A stretch of 64,000 nucleotides of DNA, from contig OY979721.1 in NCBI GenBank assembly GCA_963855995.1, forward strand, positions 16,781,893-16,845,892, given 5' to 3'. Of this stretch, positions 33,801 to 44,361 are shown in pieces. Position 1 is the first letter of the stretch, and the number at the start of each line of letters is the position of its first letter. The notes beneath the pieces are model-generated. The model worked only from the letters and a program-made list of their open reading frames with translations. It did no database searches and had not been told where the DNA came from. Origin of the DNA: Muricea muricata. Its lineage: Eukaryota > Cnidaria > Anthozoa > Malacalcyonacea > Plexauridae. Position numbers and translations under genes: made by a program.

Positions 33801-36800
33801 TAGGTAATGGTTGGAGAGGGGGTTGGTTATGATGATATAAAGAGAATATAGTGATATTGATGAGAGGGGGGGGGGGGTAATTGATGGCAGTGATAGTGAC
33901 AGTAATGGTGATGATTGTGATAGTGCCAACTGGTGATTGTGGGAGGGGGTAGGTGTTATGGTTATGCTGATGAAAGGATGATGGTAGTGATGGTAATGTG
34001 TATGCATTTTGCTCATGCTAATAGTGTTTCTGAAATGGAGGGGGGAGGAAGGGAAATGATGAAAGTGATGACAAGCATTTGTGGTAATTAATATAAGACC
34101 TGATCTTATGTGTTTTTCACTTACACATGAACATTTTCTATTTCAGAGGAGCAAGTATTGAAAGTAGGGACAAGGACAACTTTACTCCATTATTGGTTGC
34201 TGTTTCACAGGGGAACCAAGAAGCAACTGATGTTCTTCTCAAACGTGGTGCAAATGTTCGAGTAATGGACAGTCAGGATAAAACAGCTATCTATATCGCT
34301 GCTGAAGAAAACTGCCTGGAAATATTAGAGGTAAAGATCTATCTAGTTTATCTTCTATTTTGAGTAATTAATTTTGCAATATACATTAATAGTTAAAGAA
34401 CTTCAGTTTTAGAGAGTTTGTGGGCAATATTTTACCGACTAAATAAATGTTAACCTTACAATAACAACTGGGTGTACTGTACATCAGTTCTTGTTAATAC
34501 TTTGAATAGACGCTGTTGAAAGACAGGAAAGCAAACAAATTACTGGAGGAAAGTGATAGATATGATAACACACCACTTCATGTTGCTGCAAAAAAAGGAT
34601 TTATAAATGTTGTCAGGGTAGGTTGCAATGTAACCTTGGCCAACTGATAGTTTCAGCAGATATAAGACAAGAGTTATCCCGAATAACGTGTGCATAGTAA
34701 TAAGTACACAATTTAATTTAAACTGTATATTTCGAATCGATTTGATTCATCTTCAGCAGAAAAGCTTACAAGAATACGTTAATACAATTACGTGTACAAG
34801 AATTTTAAATTTAGATTTAAATAGCGTGCGCAAGTTACGCGTAAGCAATAAACAACTAAGAATAAAAGCCGTCATTTCTAAAGCGTTCTTTTGTTCATTT
34901 TAACTAATCAGTTAAATAATTGCAGTTCTTTGCTTGCCTTAAGGCCATTATTTAGGGCACATTTACGTCGTTTTATGTGAAGTGCTTCTTTATAAAGTAA
35001 CAAGTTCCAATTTCTAGCTGAATCAATTACTTTAGTATTATTTACAACAAGATCAACTAGTTCTTTGTTAGTTTTGTTGGTCAAGTCATCTGGTTCGTAG
35101 CAAGATTGTAAATGCTTGTTTATAGCACTGTCATTGTCTTTGTACGCATGTTCTTTAGCGCGTTCTAGTAATGTTCGTTCAGTTTTACCTATGTAGCTAT
35201 TGCTACATTTTTGGCACGTGAACTCATACACAACATTAGACTTGTTTTCTTTAGGAGTTTTGTCTTTCATGTTGGTGAACATGTTGAGTTTGGTGGTTGT
35301 AGTTCTTGTTACAATTCGTACGTCAGAAATGTTAAGACAACGTTTCAGTTTCTTTTTTAGACCACGTAAGAGTTGTTCCCCTTTATGGCCAATGTAAGGC
35401 ATCTCGAACCAAAGTGTTGGTGTAGTTGTATTGTTGTCATTCGTTTCGTTAGTATCATTGTTAGTATCGTGATGTTGTCTAAAACGTTTGATCAACGAAG
35501 ACACAACCTGTTTGGGAAAATCGTTCCATGAAGCAATTCTTCTAATGAAGTTTAACTCTCGTTTGAGGTTAGATGGTGAACAGATCTTATAGGCTCGGGA
35601 AAGAAGAGAGCGAAGCCAAGCTGTTGATTGTCTTAAACTTCATTAGAAGAATTGCTTCATGGAACGATTTTCCCAAACAGGTTGTGTCTTCGTTGATCAA
35701 ACGTTTTAGACAACATCACGATACTAACAATGATACTAACGAAACGAATGACAACAATACAACTACACCAACACTTTGGTTCGAGATGCCTTACATTGGC
35801 CATAAAGGGGAACAACTCTTACGTGGTCTAAAAAAGAAACTGAAACGTTGTCTTAACATTTCTGACGTACGAATTGTAACAAGAACTACAACCACCAAAC
35901 TCAACATGTTCACCAACATGAAAGACAAAACTCCTAAAGAAAACAAGTCTAATGTTGTGTATGAGTTCACGTGCCAAAAATGTAGCAATAGCTACATAGG
36001 TAAAACTGAACGAACATTACTAGAACGCGCTAAAGAACATGCGTACAAAGACAATGACAGTGCTATAAACAAGCATTTACAATCTTGCTACGGACCAGAT
36101 GACTTGACCAACAAAACTAACAAAGAACTAGTTGATCTTGTTGTAAATAATACTAAAGTAATTGATTCAGCTAGAAATTGGAACTTGTTACTTTATAAAG
36201 AAGCACTTCACATAAAACGACGTAAATGTGCCCTAAATAATGGCCTTAAGGCAAGCAAAGAACTGCAATTATTTAACTGATTAGTTAAAATGAACAAAAG
36301 AACGCTTTAGAAATGACGGCTTTTATTCTTAGTTGTTTATTGCTTACGCGTAACTTGCGCACGCTATTTAAATCTAAATTTAAAATTCTTGTACACGTAA
36401 TTGTATTAACGTATTCTTGTAAGCTTTTCTGCTGAAGATGAATCAAATCGATTCGAAATATACAGTTTAAATTAAATTGTGTACTTATTACTATGCACAC
36501 GTTATTCGGGATAACTCTTGTCTTATAAGGTTGCAATGTCTTCATCTCATTGAACAAACTGGTCATTTAATATGTTCATTGATTGTTGTCATAGAAACTA
36601 TTACAAGAAAAAGCAGATATTGATGCTGTGAATCTTGAAGAACGTACGGCATTGCATATGGCTGCGATGAGCGGAAAAGAAAAGTAAGTTTATTTCAAGT
36701 ACAATCTGATTTGTCGCTAGAATTTAGTGTGTTTCTAAAGATACTTTTGCAAGTCTAAAGATGCCAATATCTTCTAGATCGAGCTACTAATTAAATAGTC

Positions 36801-39800
36801 TTACCATCTGTAAATACTAGTACCTGACATGTAGTCTAAAATTAATTTTTGTTGCAGTATTGTAAGGGAACTAATTAAAGAAGATGGAACCATCATAAAT
36901 GATGAAGATGGTGACTCCAATACAGCTTTGCATCTTGCCTCAACTAATGGACATCACCGAGTCATTGAAGCACTGTTAGAAAAGGGAGCTATTATTGATG
37001 CAAGGTTGGTAACCTGGAGTCAGATAAAATCAAAGTTAGATGACAATATTAGCATTATTAAGAATTCTCAACCACAGTAAGATAATGTTTTTCCTGTAGA
37101 AATCTGTTCGCATGGACACCATTGGATTGCGCTGCATCACAAGGCTGGACAAAGAGTGCAAGAGTTCTGCTGGAATATGAGGCACCTGTTGATCCTATTG
37201 ATAAAGCAAGGGTGAGGGGAAAAGTATTCAATGGCATTCAATGCTATCCATCACTATCCATCACATTCTGTTGAATGCCTTTTTTTCCTCAGGTGACTCC
37301 TCTTCATTTGGCCTCTCAAGCTGGTCACACAGAAATGGTAAACCTTCTCTTGTCAAACAATGCTGATATTTCTCTCAGAGATGCCAGCGGAAGAAACGCA
37401 CTGGATATGGCAGTAGATGAAGGACATAAGTGAGTTTTGTCCATGATTCTCTTTTCTAAACCAAGATGTAATTAATATTAACTGCATTTCGTATATTTGC
37501 CATTCTTATTGTTTCCGCAGTGTTGTGTAGTGTTATTATAATATTGTTTTCTCTCATTTAGAGCATGTGCTTTTGCTATCTTGAATCACGAGGACTGGGG
37601 TACGGCCATGCGCAGTAGATCAGTGGAGAGAGGAGTGACGACCACGCCCTTACGGAAAATGATTGTGAAAGAACCAGGTGAGTGTCGAGAAGAAATATTG
37701 TCCACATTTTTATGTCATTTGGCAGCACAATAACCACTTTTATTAGAAGTTGCTAAATTACACATTTGTTGTCACATTTCTGTAAGATATCACACAACAT
37801 GGCCGTAAGAACCACGGGGGCAGGGGGGGGCTCGAGCCCCCCTAACTTCAAAGGCAGGGGGGCTGAGCCCCCCTAAAAAAGATCTTTCAGTCCCGAAGTT
37901 AATACATCTTTTTAACGGTTTACAGTGTTACACATGTATTAATCCAATGGTTATGGTAAAACTAACCTCAAAAGGGCAGAAAAGCATGTTTGGGCGTGTT
38001 AAAAATAGAAAAAAATTTCTGGGGGGGCGTGTCCCCGGACCCCCTAGCAGCACTTGTGTCTTCATCGCTCGAAGAGCCCCCCTAACTTTTTTCATCTTCC
38101 TACGGCCTTGTCACACAACATAGTTTATCAAGCAACCATGATCTGCTAGTAGAGTCATCTACATGAACTATGTATCTTTTTTTTATTCTGCAGAGGTAGC
38201 AGAGGTTGTGTTCAATAAGTGTACGACACTAAGCGATGATTTGGCGGACTCTCACGACTTCGAAGTGAAACTGAATTACGAATTCCTAGAAGACATTTAT
38301 GCAGAATGGGTAGACACAGTGGGTGATGACGTCAGCATTGCTAGCGACATTCATCCGCTGACCGAACCTGACAGTGAGTCGTTATTCAGCATCGAGGGGC
38401 AGAAGCCTGAGTACAAATCCATTGATACAAAAACTGAGAAAGAAAAATTACGAGAATTGGAAAGGAAGAAAAATCATCCACTCATGTTGATGGTGAGATT
38501 ATTTCTCATAATTTTTGTTCTCCAGCCCACATACTTTGTTTGTGATGGCAAGTTTGAATTGTCTACTGGTAATAGTAGCTGGTTTAATGTTTGGGTTTTG
38601 AGCTGAAAAGTTGGAACAATTTACTTTCAGACCCTGGACAGAAGTCCCCAGGCTTGTATTCAACTCTTCTTGTCATGTGCGAAGTGCTAACTGCTTCATT
38701 TCTTTTCATTTTAGGTAAAATATAGCCGAGAAACTCTTATCACACATCCATTAATTGTTTTTCTTCTGGACAACAAGTGGAGTATGTATGGCCGTAAACT
38801 GTTTTACCTTAAACTTTTTATATTCTTGATATTTCTGCTCTTCTTGACTGGTTATGTTGTAATGACCACCCCAAACCAAGCTTGTACTGACGAGAATGGG
38901 ATGTTAGTGAACTGCACGACAACTGAAGATAGTGGAAGTTTGGCATTCGAGGTGTTCGTGGAAAGTGGAAGATATATCCTGCTCATCATGGCTTGTCTAC
39001 ATCTTGTATTTGAGGTAAGTCAATGAAGCTGTTTCTAGTTGGACGAAAACATCATTTCTACTAGATCTTCTTGAAGTGAATCGCGTATAATAGAACCTCA
39101 TTTCTATTCTGTAGCTTTTCCAGATGTTTTATCAGCGATGGAGTTATGTAACAGATTACACGAACTATTTTGAAGTGACAATGTATGTTGCTACAGTTAT
39201 CTATGTGAGCACTGACTTTGATCTTTCCTTTGTGACGGAATCTGATATTTTATCAGGCGCAAGGTAAGATTTGGAACTCACACAATTCTGAATGAAATTC
39301 TATGGCGTGGCTTACTTTCTATTATATTGTTGCAGTTGCAGTCTATGGCGTGTCAATGTCGGTGCAGTGGCCATCTTTTTAGCATGGATTGTTCTGGTTC
39401 TGTTTGTTCGTAAATTTCCCATGTTTGGAATATACATCGTCATGTTTGAAGATATTGTCATTACATTCCTGCGTTTTTCTATCATCCTTGTTTTATTCGT
39501 CATTGCGTTTGGTTTAGCGTTTTACACCATGTTGCATCGCTACTGGGTAAGTGCACATTGGTATTCACTCTTAAGCTTCGTCTCCCCTCACATCTCTCTT
39601 CAATTTTTTAGACGGAATCATTCAAGACGCCAGCTTTAGGTCTTCTCAAAACATTCGTTATGGTCATTGGAGAATTTGAATATGACTCTGGCTTGGGTAG
39701 AAGTGGTTTACCAGCGTTCTCCTATATTTTGTTTATCTTTTTCGTCATCATCATGACTATCTTACTTATGAATTTACTGGTACGTCAGTATTTTATGTTT

Positions 39801-41773
39801 TGTGTTTACACAGTCGGTTATCTCATGTCCTGTTTATAACCTAGTTTTTATTTGATCATAACTGTTGGAGCAAAGACATTCTCAACTAGAAGTGTGCATC
39901 GGATCGGATTGACCATTACAATCCGACGGTTTACGAAACGTCTTATCTGAATCCGATCCGAAGCACTATTATAGCGGTCCGGTCCGATGCAATCCGAACA
40001 CTGGAGCTTAATCAGATCCGATCCAATACGAAAAAAATACAGTCAAATCTGCTACGTCATTAATTTAAATTCTAAAAGTTATATATCATACAATGAAATT
40101 GATGTCGTCGGATCGCGTTCAGATTCGGATACGATCCGAATTGCTCAAATCAAGTTGGAATCGGATCGGGTTCGGATTTGGATCGGATTCGCGCACTCAA
40201 CCTCGTACCCAGGGTACTTTAAAAACGAAAGTACGCTGGGTACGAGGTTCTCAACTATGTGATTTAATGATGATCTACCCTTTCTCTTTTGGGCTTTAAA
40301 TTAGTCATTAAGTGAAAACTGGGCTTATAGATTTCATCTCAGTCAAGTAATGTAAAATATTAAAATGCAGAGTTATTTTTCACTTTCTAACAACATACAT
40401 ACTTGCAGGATGGTGAGTCCGGGATTGGACACACCTAGGGTAGCTTGAAGTTTTCTGAAATGCATGCCCAAGCGAAATGGTTTCTATTCAACTGATATTT
40501 AATGTTGAAAAGATCAACTGTAGTGGCTTGAGTATTATATCACATTCTCATTATCCAGGTTGGTCTCGCAGTCGACGATATTAAGTCTGTACAAGCTCAA
40601 GCTAATTTGAAACGACAAGCAATGTTGGTAAGAATATTAATAATTTTCTGTTGAAATGAATCAGAGATTAAAGAGACTTCTGTTCAAATATATACAACAA
40701 AACAAATTTCAAATATATAGGTCAAGTTGAGAATGAATATGTCATTCATTCAACATGTCGTTCTATTCTGTCTTTAAAGATGACTTCGAAAAATCGAAAA
40801 TTGACTGTTTTAATTTTACGTCTTGTTTGAATGATATATCCTGATTCTCAAATTTTCCTGTGTATATGGAATTTGGTCATGGCTTTTGGACACATCAGTC
40901 GTTAATGACACTATTTTGACGCTTTCTCATTCAGGTTGATCTGGCTTTGAATGTCGAAAAAGCTTTCCCGCGCTTCATTCGTCGAAGATTGATTCCAGAA
41001 ACTGAGATAAGACATCCAAACTGGATGAGAGAAAGGTTGTTCACTACACTAGATGGCGAGGCTATTCGCGACAGATTGCATCTAGAACAGGTCACTTTAC
41101 TGAGTATATATATATGATTTACATTATAGTATATATGATTTAATATATATGATTATACAAAACAATCCATGTATTAAATACTTTTATTTTTCGTCTTGAC
41201 CATCTTGCATTGATCGTCTGAAATGATTTCCAATGAAAAACTGCTTTTTGAGTGTCTATTATATTGTGCTTGTAAACGTAAATAAATCTAAAGCTGTTGC
41301 ATGGTAGTACTAATGTTGTCAATGTAAGTAGTGCAATTAATAGCTCAGGTATGGGCAGGACTGATATATCATTGTTCTGTCAATGAAATGAACGTTTTCA
41401 GTGAAGGCAAGGCGTCGGGAAATTGGTAGTTAAACCTGACGCAGGCCTTCACTTGAAACGTCTATTTTCACTTTATCGTTGCTCAAGTTTTAGGTAGTAG
41501 GAGAATCTATAGCTTTTGTGTCGTATACTAGCCATCTATCTGGTAAACACGAAGAGTATGTAAAAATAATCGAATATTCAATAATGTTTCTAGACGCCAT
41601 TTGAGAAAATTGAATCGCGCCAAGACGAAGCAAAGGAGACGGTGAAGAAACTCAAATGGCATGTTTCTAAGTTGAACAGCAGAACGGAAAAAATTGAGAT
41701 GATGTTGAATGCAATTGTTAAACGTATGGACATTAAGGTAAATGAAGATGAGCTAGATGAAGATGAAGATTAA
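30874..41773 (+). CDS. TRPA1: TRPA-family ankyrin cation channel (TRPA1-like)
   Basis: Plasma-membrane cation channel of the TRPA family (chemical, thermal or mechanical sensing in animals). Twenty-one exons: 30874-31047, 32043-32202, 32295-32427, 32644-32869, 33032-33262, 33526-33803, 34147-34330, 34510-34617, 36595-36683, 36858-37004, 37100-37211, 37293-37429, 37562-37677, 38194-38492, 38715-39014, 39115-39263, 39336-39546, 39612-39779, 40559-40627, 40935-41090, 41594-41773; about 1,208 residues. Residues 60-690 hold a long ankyrin array (TPLHYAA, TALHIAV, TPLHLAA and others). Six membrane segments follow from about 815; the pore helix and filter read LLKTFVMVIGEFEYD, close to insect TRPA channels. 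S6 and the TRP-like helix are MTILLMNLLVGLAVDDIKSV. A C-terminal coiled coil (about 1150-1200) ends in an acidic tail. Exon 17 has two acceptors six bases apart. No frame break is seen. Intron 8 carries a Penelope-like insertion. The sub-branch (TRPA1 or another TRPA) is undecided. Confidence 0.95.
31154..31262 (+). repeat. Penelope-like remnant with partial hammerhead-like core in TRPA intron 1
   Basis: Reads GAGCTTACGGATCGAAAGC, the 3' half of the hammerhead-like hairpin and its GAAA, then AATTTACGTGGTGTTTCC and the GTATATTGTGTTCACCATGC flank shared with 1087-1228. The first catalytic box is missing in this copy. Confidence 0.6.
34730..34756 (-). ncRNA. Hammerhead-ribozyme-like core, left Penelope arm
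   Basis: On the minus strand the order is CTGAAGA (fits CUGANGA), a hairpin with GAATC pairing to GATTC around a short loop, then GAAA. These are the two conserved boxes and stem II of a type I hammerhead. Stem III and the cleavage site are short and were not assigned. Confidence 0.55.
36432..36458 (+). ncRNA. Hammerhead-ribozyme-like core, right Penelope arm
   Basis: Mirror copy of the core at 34730-34756: CTGAAGA at 36432-36438, hairpin, GAAA at 36455-36458. It lies downstream of the GIY-YIG frame, in the element's non-coding end. Confidence 0.55.
37798..38110. mobile_element. Short inverted-repeat element with GGGGGGCT/AGCCCCCC core in TRPA intron 13
   Basis: The left end reads CATGGCCGTAAGAACC and the right end ...CTACGGCCTTG. 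TCACACAA lies on both sides (37790-37797 and 38111-38118), so an 8-bp duplication is likely; up to 11 bp match if the terminal CA is counted as host. The interior has GGGGGGGCTCGAGCCCCCCT and GTGTCCCCGGACCCCCTAGC. The right 114 bp recurs at 59346-59459. The class is uncertain. Confidence 0.7.
39890..40252. repeat. GGATC-rich degenerate repeat plus CTCGTACCCAG hairpin in TRPA intron 18
   Basis: Bases 39890-40195 hold many variants of ATCCGA and TCGGAT, opening with GTGTGCATCGGATCGGATTG, a form common at hAT-like ends. The matching right end is not clear. Directly after it, 40199-40252 is a short palindrome, AACCTCGTACCCAG ... CTGGGTACGAGGTT, of the same end type as the element at 50299-50563. 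Confidence 0.6.
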
Positions 41774-43629
41774 TTCTAACTTGAGCGTCAAACTTTAAAT
41801 AATAGCGGCTATGTATACCATCATTAACGAACTCCAGTAATCAACAGAGTGGTGCTCGATAATACAGAACTTAAGGTGCACGACGGCAGAAGCTAACTGA
41901 CTCAAGTAAAATATGGCGACGACAGGATCAGTGCAAAGGCGACGTCTTCATCCTGGAACAGTTTTTCTTCGATAAGCTCAAGTTCATTGTATTATAGTGT
42001 CCACAGCGGATATGTACAAGCATTGCGAACTTTGTAAAGAAGCATCAAACCGATAGGATGTGTAGACTTTGCTTTGACACAAGGTTGAATATCATATATG
42101 GCAGCATTTAGGTAATTAATGCGGGAAGCAAAAAAATTTAGATTTTTGACATATTTTAATATAATTTTTTTCGAGTGGGGAAAAAATGTTCAACACTAGA
42201 AAATAATATTCATATCTTCAAGCTACCGTGTAATGTTCTTTTTATTATGTGGTCAGAAGTCGAAACAAGCTAACAGAGAACATATAAATCCCGCGGAAAA
42301 CACACGCGTTTTTCACGCGTTGCGTATTTTTTCATATCTTGAATAGTGAAAATATGGAAAATACGATTGTTAAATGCTTCTCTATCTGATATTCATATTT
42401 GTGTGAAGGTCGACACATTCTGTCAGCATGGTGCAGCTTTCTTCACAAAGTGCGCGATTATGTAGAAATTATGCGCTTATCCATCCAGTATTACTAGCGG
42501 TCGTCGTCGTGTTGCTGTCCTGCAGGATTCTTAATTACACGAAGGGGGGAGGGGGATAATTTGCATTTCCATAGTGTGCGCACAGGATGCGACAGTGGGA
42601 GATAGAAATTTAAACAGCATTGCCAGGTTGTGGGTAATTCTGTTGGCTTGTCTAATTATTATTATTATACGTATTGACTATGGATAATGACGCTAATTCG
42701 CGATGTAAAATAATCCTTTGTTGAGATAGCGTACTTTCAAAATGTTGCATATTTATTAAACATTGATTTGTCGAACAATAAATGCGGTGTAAGGGAGAGA
42801 AATTTCCTAGTAGCTTGTGTAGGTTGGAAATATTTCTTCTCAAACTCATTAATACTTCATGATGAAAACACAAATGAAACCCACCATATCGTTGTCTTGA
42901 TACCGCGGAAATAAACGCTCATAAATTAGCTCAACTTTCATGTCAAATTTCTCCTAAATGCAAGTTTGTTTGAGAAGCAAGATAATAAACTTTAACTTAT
43001 TATATGAAAGCGTACAAAACGTCTCAAAGTGTGTCTAAACACTGCTAGCTCGTTGTTTTTCAACACACTTTTTGGTGTTTTATACGCCGGTAATAAATGC
43101 TTTCTCGTTTATTTTACATTACTTTAGAAATCTTGTGTAGATCAGTTTATTTGGAGATGCTTTGTATGGGTCAAATAAAGCTCACTGCTGCTGCTTAATC
43201 AGCACTGGCGATGTTAAATCTCACATCATAGGCGTGACCCAGCCTAGATACTGGGCCTTCTTATTTCTCCCTTATTAACCGCCATTTGCGATTGAACATA
43301 ACGAAAAAGATGGCAGTATGTACATCTTACCAGAATGCTTTGATGGCATCGAGCAAAAAAGGTTCAAAAAGATGCCCAGAAAAACACCCAACGACATAAC
43401 AAAGAAAATAGCCTACTTTCTTATGCTTGTTTTCCCTCATAAGTCAATTTGCTTTTTGAAACGATTTCGGACCGCAGTGCATAACCAACAGTTATACATA
43501 AATAAGATTTAGCATCTTATTTGGAACAATGAATTTTAGATGCGTCATCACCCCAGCAAGTAAAAATAATATACTGGAACTAGAATAAAAAATAGTGACA
43601 ATTATAATACCAGGCGAAAAACGTAATCT

Positions 43630-43875
43630 GAATATGAATATTAATGCCCAGCAAGTAATTTTGAATACATACATACATATTAAACAATTCAAGTTTATAT
43701 TAAATTTAATTTGCTAACGTTTCCTTGCTACATCGCAACATCATCAGAGCTATTATAAAATGAATAAACTAAGTATTATATCACAAACGGTTAAAAATAA
43801 AAAAAACAATAGGTCGAAGTAAGGATTGATATGTATGCATTTAAAATTACTTGCTGTGCATTAATATTCATATTT
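43630..43875. mobile_element. Inverted-repeat element with an internal hammerhead-like core
   Basis: The left arm GAATATGAATATTAATGCCC followed by AGCAAGTAATTTTGAATACA pairs with the right arm ending TTAATATTCATATTT (arms about 43 bp). A similar AGAATAAAAAATA stretch lies outside both ends (43576 and 43876), perhaps an imperfect target duplication. There is no coding region. The interior carries the ribozyme-like motif at 43720-43747. Confidence 0.65.
43720..43747 (-). ncRNA. Hammerhead-ribozyme-like core, second family
   Basis: The minus strand reads CTGATGA, then a hairpin with TTGC pairing to GCAA around GATGTA, then GAAACG. Both conserved boxes are exact. The sequence downstream (TTAGCAAATTAAATTTAATA) differs from the Penelope copies in TRPA intron 8, so this is another family. 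Stem III and the cleavage site were not resolved. Confidence 0.45.
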
Positions 43876-44361
43876 AGAATAAAAAATAATCACCAAATAT
43901 GTGCGCAAGTGTAGATCATGGCCCACCACAAACACGCATAGCCTGGCAATATTACACATGTGACATTGTGTGCAGCCTATGTTAAAAAGTAAGCCGGGGT
44001 ATTGCGGCTATTGCGGAATATGCACGATATACTCCACTAGCATACAGTGTACATGGGTTAAGGTTAGGGTTAGGTATGTACATACACAATATAGAGGATA
44101 GAGAGGATATTTTACAACTACAAAAATTCAAGCTTTTATAGCACACATGTACCACATACGTGCGTGATTTTCTTATCATAGAGAGGCAGCCTGCTGCGGT
44201 GCTGCCTGGCTGCTGCTGCGGAGGCTAAATCATCGGCACATGTCGACAACTTTTCAGCGATGGTATCTAATAATAGTCGTTTTCTAGGATTTCACAGTAA
44301 ATTGTGTGCAAGCGTCAAAGTATCTAATTTGGGTTTAGAGTAGAGTAGGAGTTGATCGAGA

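Larger units (their letters stand above)
34632..36527. mobile_element. Penelope-like retroelement, inverted pair of 3' halves, in TRPA intron 8
   Basis: Bounded by an exact 12-bp duplication, AGGTTGCAATGT (34620-34631 and 36528-36539). Two arms of about 890 bp (34661-35552 and 35634-36527) are near-perfect inverted copies around a spacer of roughly 80 bp. Each arm encodes the same C-terminal Penelope-like protein end: minus strand 35504-34908 (198 codons) and plus strand 35573-36280 (235 codons). Both carry the GIY-YIG endonuclease signature VVYEFTCQKCSNSYIGKTER followed by LLERAKEHAYK. The reverse transcriptase core is absent from both, so this is a 5'-truncated pair, not a complete element. 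The arms differ at very few positions, one changing Glu to Gly, suggesting a recent insertion. The arm ends carry hammerhead-like cores, as Penelope-like elements are known to do. Confidence 0.9.
41774..44361. other. Spacer between the TRPA gene and CTU1
   Basis: TRPA 3' region and CTU1 upstream region; no further gene recognised. It contains an inverted-repeat element at 43630-43875, described separately, and a short telomere-like GGTTAGGGTTAGG near 44061. Apparent frames are short and lack any conserved motif. Confidence 0.55.

Noticed and set aside
33820-34060. G-rich GATGGT-like stretch in TRPA intron 6
   Set aside because: Low-complexity sequence without a regular unit or conserved end; the antisense frame there has no motif.
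34661-34903. Short frame repeated at 36285-36527
   Set aside because: It is the non-coding end of the Penelope-like arms, open by chance in both copies.
44055-44076. Telomere-like GGTTAGGGTTAGG
   Set aside because: Only two repeat units; not an array and in ordinary spacer.
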